From JBCCCJ01 sp039029315 (GTDB taxonomy: Bacteria; Bacteroidota; Bacteroidia; J057), in assembly GCA_039029315.1 (NCBI GenBank), contig JBCCGK010000065.1:1-64000 (forward strand): DNA of 64,000 bases, read 5' to 3'. Numbering within the stretch: the first letter of the stretch is position 1; each line of letters opens with the position of its first letter. The position numbers and the translations under genes were made by a program. The notes beneath the pieces were generated by a model. That model worked only from the letters and a program-made list of their open reading frames with translations. It was not told where the DNA came from and did no database searches. Shown piece by piece: positions 44,020 to 52,418 of the stretch.

Positions 44020-46122
44020 TTAGCTGATTGGTATTCGAATATCTACTCTGGTTCCACCTCCTTGTCGCTCACTGATTGTCAGCTCTCCTTCCAATCTGTC
44101 CTTCTGTGTGAGCAAAAGTAATCGTTCTCGAGTGAGTTGCAAGCCAAAAGATTTTTGTTTGGGAGAAGAATCAGGTCGAAACAGGACGGCTTTCTCCCTC
44201 CCGATTCCATCATCTTCGATCACACAGCTCAACATTTCGGGCTCTTCCTTCACAAAGATCCAAATATTTCCTTCACCTTCTTTGTGCATCAGCCCATGCC
44301 AGATCGCATTCTCAACGATGGGCTGCAAGATGAGCGGCGGAATCAACACATCATCTACATCCGTCTCAGGATCAATGATTTGTTCGACCTGGATTTTGTC
44401 CCGAAATCGCAATGCCTCCAGTTGAACATAGGTATTCAACATAGACAATTCTTCAGCCAGGGATACCAGATCTTTTTCCGAATGTTCCAGGATCTGCCGG
44501 AGGAGTTTGGAGAATTTGGACAAGTATCGCGAGGCTTGTTGGGTTTCTCCTTTTAGGGTGAGGTGATTGATCGAATTGAGGCAATTGAATACAAAATGAG
44601 GGTTCATTTGGGCGCGAAGGGCTTTCATCTCCAATTCCCCTAATTTTTGCTGGAAATGAGAGGCGTCCAGCTCTTGTTGTTGGGTAGCAATCATTTGCTG
44701 ATTTCGAAGTCGCTGTCGGGCTTGATAGACAATCAGAATGACAATGATCAATAGGAGCAGGAAGCCGATGCCCAATGCCCAGCTCAGTATTGTCTGACGT
44801 TTGGCGGTCAGTTCCTGGATCTGTGCTTGTTGGGTAAGATTGTTGATCTCCTTCTCTTTCTTGGCGGTTTCATACTTCAGTTCAAGTTCCTTGATCCGAT
44901 TGAGATAGTTTTCGTTGATCATGCTATCCTTCCATATTTCATACTCAATCCGATAATGCAAAGCCTGGGAAGGATTTCCAGCTCGTTCATAAAACAGGGA
45001 GAGGGAATAATTGATTCCAGAAATCAAGTCTCTTAAATCCAGTTCTGTGGCTCTTGTCAATGCTTCTTCCAACAATGGGAAGGCCTTGGCATAATGTTGT
45101 TGGCTTCCGTAAACAAATCCAAGTCCATGCTTGGCATACAATATTTTAGCTGGCAAATTCAATTCCTCAGCTAGTTTGAGGGCTTGTGAATAAAAATACT
45201 CCGCACTATCCAACTTCACCATTGACTCATACGTAGACCCGATGTTTTGGTAGTTGATCACAATATTTCGCAGATCTCCCAATTCTTTGTTGATCTCAAG
45301 AGATCGTTGTAAATACTGAATTGCCTGAGGATAGTCTTTTTGTTTTTTGTAGATCAATCCCACATTCCCCAGACCAAGTCCCAAAGATTCTTTCCCGTCT
45401 TGATGGGCGATAGATTCTGCTTTTTCCAAATATTCGAGATAATATTTCAAGGCTTGATCATACTTCCCCATTCTATTGTAGACAGTACCCAAATTATTGA
45501 TGCATCCCATGACTTCTTGTTCCTTTTCACGTTCTTCATACCGCGCTCGGGCAATCAAAAAATGAGCTGCTGCTGTGTCATAAATGCCAATGTTCATATG
45601 GATAATCCCGGAATAATCGTAATAGGCACTCACATAGCGCGGCTTCGTCCTTTCATCTATCAATGGTCTGGCAAGATGGAGGTAGAGTTTGGCTTCGGCA
45701 GGCAGACCCTTAATCCAGAAATAAAAATAGGCAAGCGATAAATACGCATTGATCTGGCAGGAGGTGTTTTCGATTTCTTGGCTAAAGGCCAAAGCTTTTT
45801 GTAGGTAATATAATCCGCTATCTGGTTGCTCCCTTAAATAAGTCGAATGTAGCTTCCTTAGAACATCATATCGGTCCAGATCGGATAACTGCGTAGTCAA
45901 TAAGGCACGAAGACTATCCCGATAGGCATATTGGTCAGCCTTTAAAGATGAAAAACCTGAGATCAATAAAATGCCACAAAGAAGTGTTGTAATCAACAAA
46001 GAATAGGGGTGTGACCTGGGAATCCTTTGATCGCCATCAAGATATTTCAAGTCACCGACCTGGCTGTTTGCCTTGATTTGCTTGGCGAATGAATTTGCCT
46101 GTATGGGAGAGAAGGATAACAT
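44020..46122 (-). CDS. TPR-containing sensor histidine kinase (LytS/YehU type)
   Basis: A 700-residue sensor kinase. After a signal or membrane segment (about 40-62), residues about 90-410 are tetratricopeptide repeats (for example YNRMGKYDQALKYYLEYLEKAESIAHQDGKESLGLGLGNVGLIYKKQKDYPQAIQYLQRSLEINKELG). A second membrane helix (WALGIGFLLLLIIVILIVYQ) precedes a coiled coil and the His_kinase domain: ALRAQMNPHFVFNCLNSINH with the phospho-histidine, and the ATPase N-box LQPIVENAIWHGLMHK. The periplasmic TPR sensor joined to a LytS-type kinase is a common Bacteroidota arrangement. The start at ATG 46122 has no alternative downstream before the membrane segment. A dyad sequence lies just upstream at 46140. 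Confidence 0.95.
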   Translation of the reverse strand: MLSFSPIQANSFAKQIKANSQVGDLKYLDGDQRIPRSHPYSLLITTLLCGILLISGFSSLKADQYAYRDSLRALLTTQLSDLDRYDVLRKLHSTYLREQPDSGLYYLQKALAFSQEIENTSCQINAYLSLAYFYFWIKGLPAEAKLYLHLARPLIDERTKPRYVSAYYDYSGIIHMNIGIYDTAAAHFLIARARYEEREKEQEVMGCINNLGTVYNRMGKYDQALKYYLEYLEKAESIAHQDGKESLGLGLGNVGLIYKKQKDYPQAIQYLQRSLEINKELGDLRNIVINYQNIGSTYESMVKLDSAEYFYSQALKLAEELNLPAKILYAKHGLGFVYGSQQHYAKAFPLLEEALTRATELDLRDLISGINYSLSLFYERAGNPSQALHYRIEYEIWKDSMINENYLNRIKELELKYETAKKEKEINNLTQQAQIQELTAKRQTILSWALGIGFLLLLIIVILIVYQARQRLRNQQMIATQQQELDASHFQQKLGELEMKALRAQMNPHFVFNCLNSINHLTLKGETQQASRYLSKFSKLLRQILEHSEKDLVSLAEELSMLNTYVQLEALRFRDKIQVEQIIDPETDVDDVLIPPLILQPIVENAIWHGLMHKEGEGNIWIFVKEEPEMLSCVIEDDGIGREKAVLFRPDSSPKQKSFGLQLTRERLLLLTQKDRLEGELTISERQGGGTRVDIRIPIS

Positions 46123-46139
46123 AATGTTTGGATGGGGGG

Positions 46140-46169
46140 ATCAAGTCTCTTATGATCATTTGACTTGAT
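46140..46169. promoter_or_regulatory. palindromic operator-like sequence upstream of the kinase gene
   Basis: ATCAAGTC at 46140-46147 and its exact complement GACTTGAT at 46162-46169 flank the palindrome ATGATCAT at 46152-46159. The whole lies 18-47 bases before the kinase ATG. LytTR regulators usually bind direct rather than inverted repeats, so the binder is not known. Confidence 0.45.
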
Positions 46170-46224
46170 GAACAAGCGTCAAGAATGGATGTAGGGCATT
46201 CCTGTCTGAAATCTTCTCTTCAAG

Positions 46225-46276
46225 GTACAAAAGCCCATTCATTTTCCCTAAAAATTGGCCTGAATCCGGAATCCAT
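46225..46276. repeat. 52-bp direct repeat, copy A (susC 3' end)
   Basis: Begins GTACAAAA and, in its last 34 bases (46243-46276), is identical to 47139-47172: TTTCCCTAAAAATTGGCCTG continues to ATCCAT. The 18 bases before match about two thirds. In copy B these bases are the final codons, stop and downstream sequence of the susC gene; here they stand alone beyond the HEPN gene. Confidence 0.8.
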
Positions 46277-46281
46277 GACCA

Positions 46282-46560
46282 TTAGGTAAGAAGACCCTCT
46301 ACTTCAATTTTAAGCTCAGGTAAATCCTGGTGGATAAAAACCCAAATAGTGATGGGCTTAATGGCGTCGTATTGATGAATAATTGTATTTCTCCGGTTAA
46401 TAATTGAATCGGAAAAACTCAACCGACATCCCAATTGTTGGAGTTTTGACAATGCCTCACCGATTATGCCTATTTCTCTTTCAACTGCCCTGAGAATTGT
46501 CAGATTTGTTTCAAATACCAATTCATCTTTTACATCAGGAATGGTGATGAAATAAATCAT
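46282..46560 (-). CDS. HEPN (DUF86/HepT-like) protein, possibly N-terminally shortened
   Basis: A 92-residue protein. The HepT core is present: AVEREIGIIGEALSKLQQL, followed by INRRNTIIHQYDAI, which holds the R-x4-H-x-Y RNase/AMPylation motif, and a final VFIHQDLPELKIEVEGLL helix. Known DUF86 toxins are about 105-120 residues and begin with another helix of about 25 residues; an in-frame stop at 46591-46593 blocks extension here, so the N-terminus is missing or shifted. The MNT gene lies 178 bases upstream in the same direction, as in MntA-HepT toxin-antitoxin pairs. In those, MntA polyadenylates the tyrosine of HepT. The motif tyrosine is retained. Confidence 0.75.
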   Translation of the reverse strand: MIYFITIPDVKDELVFETNLTILRAVEREIGIIGEALSKLQQLGCRLSFSDSIINRRNTIIHQYDAIKPITIWVFIHQDLPELKIEVEGLLT

Positions 46561-46682
46561 CAAAAAATGAAGCAGTAATTTTGTTCTGGATCAAGGCGCG
46601 AAACCCGATTTTAGTGTAGCTAAGTGAGGGTTGAGCAACGCAGAGTCAGGGCAAAAGCACAATTCAGAATAGATGATTTATT
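46551..46682. repeat. inverted repeat pair near HEPN start
   Basis: ATAAATCATC at 46551-46560 and GATGATTTAT at 46673-46682 are exact complements 112 bases apart. The spacer contains no frame of note. The left arm covers the first codons of the HEPN gene, so it may be a small insertion that removed its original N-terminus. Confidence 0.35.
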
Positions 46683-46740
46683 TTGTCTCCATTCCTCAGC
46701 TAGATGAATAAGAAAAATATTGTCTATCGCCAGAGAAATA

Positions 46741-47094
46741 TCAAAGAGGTATTTTTTCTCCTTTAACGTCATAGAGTAAAACCTTGGAATTATCTACCTC
46801 TTCCTTGAAATATGGATTTTTAATTCCCTTATACCAAACCAAATCAATTTTTCTATCCAAAAGCTTTGTGAGGGAGTCCAGGAATCCCCAGAAGGAAAAA
46901 TACCACTCATCCGCTTTGATCTGTTCATCATCCATTTCGTACAAAAAATCAATGTCTGATTTCAAAGAAAAATCTTTCCTCAGGACAGATCCAAAAAGCC
47001 ACAGATTTTTTACTTTATGAAGCTGGCAAAGCTTTCTAATGTCAAGTAAATGAGACTGAATGAATGGCGGAAATGTCTTGTTTCTCTCTTTCAT
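46741..47094 (-). CDS. minimal nucleotidyltransferase (MNT, antitoxin-type)
   Basis: A 117-residue protein with the MNT signature WLFGSVLRKDFSLKSDIDFLYEM (GS-x(10)-D-x-D active site) and the later DRKIDLVWYK strand carrying the third aspartate. It lacks other domains, as for the MntA antitoxin of HepT/MntA pairs. Its start is close to the downstream direct-repeat copy B, so it lies inside the duplicated segment. The HEPN gene is downstream at 46560. Confidence 0.88.
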   Translation of the reverse strand: MKERNKTFPPFIQSHLLDIRKLCQLHKVKNLWLFGSVLRKDFSLKSDIDFLYEMDDEQIKADEWYFSFWGFLDSLTKLLDRKIDLVWYKGIKNPYFKEEVDNSKVLLYDVKGEKIPL

Positions 47095-47120
47095 TGTGAA
47101 CGATTCCTATAGGATCTAAT

Positions 47121-47172
47121 GTACAAAATCATGTCCAATTTCCCTAAAAATTGGCCTGAATCCGGAATCCAT
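47121..47172. repeat. 52-bp direct repeat, copy B (in susC 3' end)
   Basis: The copy of the sequence at 46225-46276 that belongs to susC: bases 47144-47172 encode the last residues (GFRIQANF and stop) and 47121-47143 are the region beyond the stop. The two copies begin 896 bases apart and bracket the MNT/HEPN pair. Confidence 0.8.
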
Positions 47173-50100
47173 AGGATCGCATCCCCGGATAGGCTGCCCA
47201 TTCCAGTCCCTGTGCATTGCCTGAACCATTGCTGCCTTCTGGATTGATTCGATCTGGCAGGCTGGTGTACAGATAGGCCAGATCTCTTCCTACAATCGAT
47301 ACCTCCAGTTGCTGAAATATTTTCACCTGCTCAAGGAAGGTCTTGGGAAGGGTATAAGACAGGGACACTTCTCGAAGTTTGATCCAACTATTGTCCAGGA
47401 TACCGGGCTTGGACAAAAATCTGCCCCACCCACCTGCATTGGGTACATATTTGAAATAATAGTGGACCACTTTGTCATTGGGTGTTCCATCGGCATAAAC
47501 GCCATCCAGCACTACCCCAATATTCCGCTCATTGCCTTCAGGATCGGTATAAGGCAGTCCTCCTCCTTGTCGTTCGGAGAGCGTGAGCGGGCTTTGTCCT
47601 GTTTGTAAACCAATCACATATGAGCCAGCATAGATATCGCCCCCCCATTTGGTGTCGAGCAGGGTATGTAGCCTGAAGCCTTTGATACGAAGATCTGTGG
47701 ACCAACCTCCAATAAAATCAGGCGAGGCATTGCCGATCGGAACCCGATTGTCTGAGATCAAATAATGGGTTCCTGCTTCATTCAGGATGGGCTGCCCATT
47801 GGCATGATAGACATAATCATATCCTATGATGGTTCCATATTGTTCCCCTTCCCGCACCGCAATTGCGGGCCCATTCAAGCCCCAGATATTAGCAAGTTCC
47901 AGGATATCAGCTCCATCTCCCAGGCTGATTACGTGATTTCTGTTTCTGGCAGCATTGAATGAAGTCCGAAAAAAACCATTGACTCCTTGCCAAAAGGTGA
48001 TGTTTAGCACGGCTTCTATCCCACGATTCTCCAGGCGTCCTGTGTTGATCCGAATGTTGCTTGCACCAGAGGAAGCAGGTAAGGGTGCATCCAGAATTTG
48101 ATCGAAAGAACTGATGTGATAATAGGTAACATCCAGATTTACTCTGTCATCCAGCAATCCAATGGTGGTGCCTACTTCATAAGAGTTGGCTTGTTGAGGA
48201 CGCAAGGCAATTGGTGGAATGGTTCCAGGTAAAGATGCAGTCTGAACGTTGCCAAAAGTCCCTGTAGAATAGACAAAATCTACCTGGAACGGGTCTGTAT
48301 CTGAAGCAGCTTGTGCATAGGCGCCACGGATTTTCCAAAAATTGATCCAGGAAGGCAATTTGAGTACTTCTGAGGCAATGAAGCTGAGAGAAGAGGAAGG
48401 ATAAAAATAGGAGTTGTCGGAGATGGGTAAAGCAGAGGACCAATCATTGCGACCTGTGACTTCCAAAAACAGCCAATTGTCATAAGACAGGTTCAAAAAT
48501 CCATATAGAGAATTGATGTTCTTGTCAAACCTAAATTCCCTTGGCGCAGGAACAGATAAGGGGTCCTGAAAGTTGTTGAAATTGAATAGCCAGGGGTTAA
48601 CCCATCTGCCACTTTGTCCTTTCAGTCCATACAAGCGACGCTTCCATTGGGTGCCTCCGACAGAAGCTCGAACTGAAATCGGAATATCAAACAATTGATC
48701 TTTATGCGCAGTGATCAGGAATTCATTGTTGTTGACCTGGTTTTTGGTGAGTTCATTACTATAGAATCCTTCATTGATTCCCAGAACATCAATGGGGTTG
48801 TTGCGGGTTTCGAACTGATCCAAATTGAAGTCTAGCCCAACTCTCCCCATTGCTGTCAACCAAGAGGCAATGGAATAATTGAGGGTGATTGAGCCGATCA
48901 GTTTGTTTCGACTTAAGGTTGTGTTCTGGTTAAAGGTATTCCACCAAAGATGTGGAGGCGAAAATGTAAATGGATATTGTCCATCATAAGTGTTGCGCGC
49001 TCCATTGGACAGAATATTGATCTCTCGTTCGAGTCCTTTGTAGGATCGCGGCCAACTATACAGAATGCCTTTGCCGAATGATTTGTTGTTATCATCCCCC
49101 AATGTAGGACTGTTCAGCCGTTCGAAATTGATGTAGGAAAGGCTGATATCAGCGGTAAGTTTTTCGGAGATGTTCAGGTTTCCTGCCAGATTCGCATTGA
49201 GTTGATCAAATCCACTATTGGGGATGACCGCTTTGTGATTGGTATTGGTCATGGATACTCTGAGGGTTCCCATTTCTCCCCCACCAGAGAAACTAACATT
49301 ATGTGTGGTGGTATGTCCATTGTTAAAATACAACTTCAGATTGTCGGGCTGGGGAGAATACGGCCTCATTACTCCATCCCACCATCGTACCATTTCTCCC
49401 TTCATCTCCGGTCCCCAGGAGACACCGGTTGAATAGAATCCGAATAGTTCGGTCGTAGACTTTCCAAACGGCCCCTCAATGGTATGAATATTGGCAGGAT
49501 AGACAAATTCTCCTTCATCATTCTTCTCCAGTTGCGGCGCTAACAGGCTTACGGGGCCTCCACTTCCATAGATGTTTTGCACCTCTCTATATCGATACGG
49601 TTGAATGACTTTGTGAGAAACAGCATACTGAATCCCGATTCCCGATTGTTGTTTTCCTTTTCTTGTAGTGATGAGGATGACACCATTGGCGCCTCTCGCA
49701 CCATACAAGGCAGCAGCAGTTGGTCCCTTGAGGATATTCATCTCCTCTATGTCTTCAGGATTGATATTGTTGATCGCCGATCCCCAATCAACCCCTCTTC
49801 CAATGTTTTCCATTCCAGGAGCATTTTCCAGCGGGACTCCATCGAGCACGATCAGCGGTTGATTGTTTGCATTGATATTGTTATTTCCTCGAATGGTGAT
49901 CCGGGTAGTCCCTCCGTCCACGCCGTTTGGACTTGCGATTTGCACACCAGCAGCTTTGCCACTCAAGGCATTGATGACATTGGGCGCATTGGAGAGGGCG
50001 ACTTCATCGCCCCCAACACTCTCTGTCGAATAACCCAATTCTCTTTTCTGTCTTTTTATTCCAAGGGCAGTAATGACCACATCATCCAATTGAGCGTTCT

Positions 50101-50395
50101 CAGAAATCATTTTGATCACAAAGGTGGTCTGGCCACTGAGGAGAGTGATCGGTTGAGAAATAAAACCAAAATAGCTCACCAGTAATTGAACACTGGTATC
50201 TTTAACTGTCAAGAGGAATTGCCCTTTCTGATCAGTGAGTGTTCCTTCACTATAGTCAATGATCTCAACCCTTGCTCCAACCAAAGGTTCCTCTGTCTCC
50301 TCAGAAATGACGATTCCTTTGATTTCGATTTGGGCCACCAATAGCTGTGGGAGAATGCAGCACATCAGGATAACTCCCCATATGGTTTTCTTCAT
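47144..50395 (-). CDS. SusC/RagA-family TonB-linked outer membrane transporter
   Basis: A 1083-residue protein with signal peptide MKKTIWGVILMCCILPQLLVAQ. Residues about 24-105 are a CarboxypepD-regulatory-like domain (IKGIVISEETEEPLVGARVEI...GQFLLTVKD), followed by the plug (LDDVVITALGIKRQKRELGYSTESV, NVINALSGKAAGVQIASPNGVDGGTTRITIRGNNNINANNQPLIVLDG), which is diagnostic for SusC. The rest is a 22-strand barrel ending SYGFRIQANF. It would import a glycan or peptide with a SusD lid, yet no susD is next to it; the nearest is at 32752. The MNT/HEPN cassette follows, between copies of its own 3' end. Confidence 0.96.
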   Translation of the reverse strand: MKKTIWGVILMCCILPQLLVAQIEIKGIVISEETEEPLVGARVEIIDYSEGTLTDQKGQFLLTVKDTSVQLLVSYFGFISQPITLLSGQTTFVIKMISENAQLDDVVITALGIKRQKRELGYSTESVGGDEVALSNAPNVINALSGKAAGVQIASPNGVDGGTTRITIRGNNNINANNQPLIVLDGVPLENAPGMENIGRGVDWGSAINNINPEDIEEMNILKGPTAAALYGARGANGVILITTRKGKQQSGIGIQYAVSHKVIQPYRYREVQNIYGSGGPVSLLAPQLEKNDEGEFVYPANIHTIEGPFGKSTTELFGFYSTGVSWGPEMKGEMVRWWDGVMRPYSPQPDNLKLYFNNGHTTTHNVSFSGGGEMGTLRVSMTNTNHKAVIPNSGFDQLNANLAGNLNISEKLTADISLSYINFERLNSPTLGDDNNKSFGKGILYSWPRSYKGLEREINILSNGARNTYDGQYPFTFSPPHLWWNTFNQNTTLSRNKLIGSITLNYSIASWLTAMGRVGLDFNLDQFETRNNPIDVLGINEGFYSNELTKNQVNNNEFLITAHKDQLFDIPISVRASVGGTQWKRRLYGLKGQSGRWVNPWLFNFNNFQDPLSVPAPREFRFDKNINSLYGFLNLSYDNWLFLEVTGRNDWSSALPISDNSYFYPSSSLSFIASEVLKLPSWINFWKIRGAYAQAASDTDPFQVDFVYSTGTFGNVQTASLPGTIPPIALRPQQANSYEVGTTIGLLDDRVNLDVTYYHISSFDQILDAPLPASSGASNIRINTGRLENRGIEAVLNITFWQGVNGFFRTSFNAARNRNHVISLGDGADILELANIWGLNGPAIAVREGEQYGTIIGYDYVYHANGQPILNEAGTHYLISDNRVPIGNASPDFIGGWSTDLRIKGFRLHTLLDTKWGGDIYAGSYVIGLQTGQSPLTLSERQGGGLPYTDPEGNERNIGVVLDGVYADGTPNDKVVHYYFKYVPNAGGWGRFLSKPGILDNSWIKLREVSLSYTLPKTFLEQVKIFQQLEVSIVGRDLAYLYTSLPDRINPEGSNGSGNAQGLEWAAYPGMRSYGFRIQANF

Positions 50396-50563
50396 AGAAG
50401 TAATGCTCAGATCTTTTTGCCTAAAGCTAGCCTCGAAAGTAGCAATTTTGTCTGATTCAGGAGCTTTTTGAAAAAAAAATCTCTCAGATGATCGGATTGG
50501 GAGACAGGTGGGGCGTATGAAAATGTCAAGCTAATAGACATTCATTCACAAAAAACCATAGCA

Positions 50564-52345
50564 ATGCTTTCTTTCCGTTTCATCCCGATTTTTGTTTTAG
50601 TTCTCATGAGCATCTTTGGGTGCGAACATGATTCATTTGAAGAAATGGATACTCCCATGCCTAGTCCACAATCCAAAACCTTTGATCAGATCATTGCACA
50701 GGGAGGGCAGTTTGAATCATTTGCGGAGAAAAGTGATAGCACAATAGTGGACTCAACCTTGAGTGATCAACATGGGGAAGAATGGCTCTGTGTTAGCAAA
50801 GAATATGATTTTGTCAATGGGGCTGAGGAATATTTCAACTTCAATCCCAGTTCTGAAATCATTTGGCCCGGCAATCTGCTACAAGGAAATTCCATAACTG
50901 AGTCCACACCCAACCCTATCGTAATTGACCGAGGTCCAGGCTGTGTCACGATCGACTTGGTCAATGGCTCAACAGGAACGCAAAAATGCGTAGACAAGGT
51001 CAGTCAAGGGAATATCATTGAGGCTCTGAATGAAATCATCGATGCCAATAATGGGATTCTTCCAGCTCAGTTTTCCTACAATTTTGAGGAAATTCAGTCC
51101 CAACAGCAAATGGCATTCAAGATGGGTGTTAACTTCCATTCTCTCACCACAGACGTCAAGGGAAAGCTGAGTATCAACAGCAATCGTTCCTATCATAGTT
51201 ATCTGGTTACCTTAACACAGAATTTCTATACCATGATCTTTGAAAAGCCCACCTCTTATGATGCGTTTTTCGCTGCGGAAGTCCAGCCTTCTGACCTTGA
51301 GCCTTATATTGGTCCAGGGAATCCTGGCACTTATATTTCCTCTGTAACCTATGGACGAAAATTCTATCTCCTGGTCGAGTCCACCTCTTCCAGGACAGAC
51401 ATCCGGGCCTCCATCAAAGCCACTTATGATGCAGCTGTAGTAGGAGGATCTCTGTCAGCCAGTGCCCAATATGTGAAGGATCTGGAAAACAGCAGCATCA
51501 AAGTGTTTGCTCTTGGAGGCGATCAGGGATTGGCCCTATCTACCTTTAATGGGGATATGACTGCTGTAGGAAGATACCTGACAGAAGGCGGAGATTATCG
51601 GACGGGGGTTCCGCTGTCCTATGTTCTTAGAAGCCTTGAGACACATCAGGATCTTGCAGTGAAAGTAGCCACTAAATATCAAACCACTGTTTGTGAGCCC
51701 AAAATCTTTGATGATACCCCTCCCCCATTCACGGCTTTCTGGTCTGATGCCTTTGATGCGATTGGCTCTGCGACTCAATTACAGAATGGAGACATTGCCC
51801 TGTTTGACCTGACGGGAAAGCAGTATGTCATCTGTGATCAATTCAACTATACCTTTACTGGCCCCTACAGTATTCATGACGAATCTGCTCCGCTGAAAAA
51901 TTGTCCACTCGATGCTGTATCAGCAGCTCAGTTGCTCCCCAGTGGAAATCTCTATTTGCATGATGGTACCGGGACCAAATACACTGTATTCCGACCGGAT
52001 AGTTCTTATTCAAGTATTTATTCCCTGTCAGTATGGGGACATGATGATCATCCATTTGATCTTCATGGGATCTCCGCAGCTATCGAAGACAATTCTTCTC
52101 GCGTGATTCATTTCAACAAAACCGGAGATAAGTATGGATATTACTCGATCAACAAACCATTTGGAAATGTATATGACCTCTGGCAGTGGGGCCCTGACAA
52201 TACATGCCCAATCAACGCTGTTGGAGCTGCTGTCAAGTTGGAATTGGCCAATAGTTACTACATCCTTTTTGATTTATCGGGCACAACTTACACGATTTAT
52301 CAAGCAGGGAATGGCGGACAATTTATTGGATACTACCAATTGTAG
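50564..52345 (+). CDS. cholesterol-dependent-cytolysin-like lipoprotein with hemopexin-like tail
   Basis: A 593-residue lipoprotein (signal MLSFRFIPIFVLVLMSIFGC, lipid Cys20). Residues about 65-380 match CDC domains 1-3: WPGNLLQGNS (compare YPGALLKAD), NFYTMIFEKPTSYDAFF, YISSVTYGRKFYLLVESTSS and VFALGGDQG, the last holding the diglycine hinge of pore-forming CDCs. The CDC domain 4 with its tryptophan-rich undecapeptide is absent; residues about 395-593 instead carry four repeats of AI/AV-(G/S)AA...LF...Y, like hemopexin or lectin propeller blades. CDC-like proteins are known in Bacteroidota. The gene is divergent from susC, 168 bases apart, and ends at a strong terminator. It could form pores or be an inactive binding protein; the unusual tail may choose the target. 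Confidence 0.82.
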   Translation: MLSFRFIPIFVLVLMSIFGCEHDSFEEMDTPMPSPQSKTFDQIIAQGGQFESFAEKSDSTIVDSTLSDQHGEEWLCVSKEYDFVNGAEEYFNFNPSSEIIWPGNLLQGNSITESTPNPIVIDRGPGCVTIDLVNGSTGTQKCVDKVSQGNIIEALNEIIDANNGILPAQFSYNFEEIQSQQQMAFKMGVNFHSLTTDVKGKLSINSNRSYHSYLVTLTQNFYTMIFEKPTSYDAFFAAEVQPSDLEPYIGPGNPGTYISSVTYGRKFYLLVESTSSRTDIRASIKATYDAAVVGGSLSASAQYVKDLENSSIKVFALGGDQGLALSTFNGDMTAVGRYLTEGGDYRTGVPLSYVLRSLETHQDLAVKVATKYQTTVCEPKIFDDTPPPFTAFWSDAFDAIGSATQLQNGDIALFDLTGKQYVICDQFNYTFTGPYSIHDESAPLKNCPLDAVSAAQLLPSGNLYLHDGTGTKYTVFRPDSSYSSIYSLSVWGHDDHPFDLHGISAAIEDNSSRVIHFNKTGDKYGYYSINKPFGNVYDLWQWGPDNTCPINAVGAAVKLELANSYYILFDLSGTTYTIYQAGNGGQFIGYYQL

Positions 52346-52373
52346 GGATCAAACACACACAAACACGATTGTC

Positions 52374-52402
52374 AAGTCTGCCCGGATGGGCAGACTTTTT
52401 GT
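52374..52402 (+). terminator. rho-independent terminator of the cytolysin-like gene
   Basis: AAGTCTGCCC and GGGCAGACTT form a ten-base stem with a four-base loop followed by T5. It lies 29 bases after the stop and immediately before the convergent end of the CHAT operon. Confidence 0.85.
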
Positions 52403-52418
52403 TCATCTCTGTGCTTTC

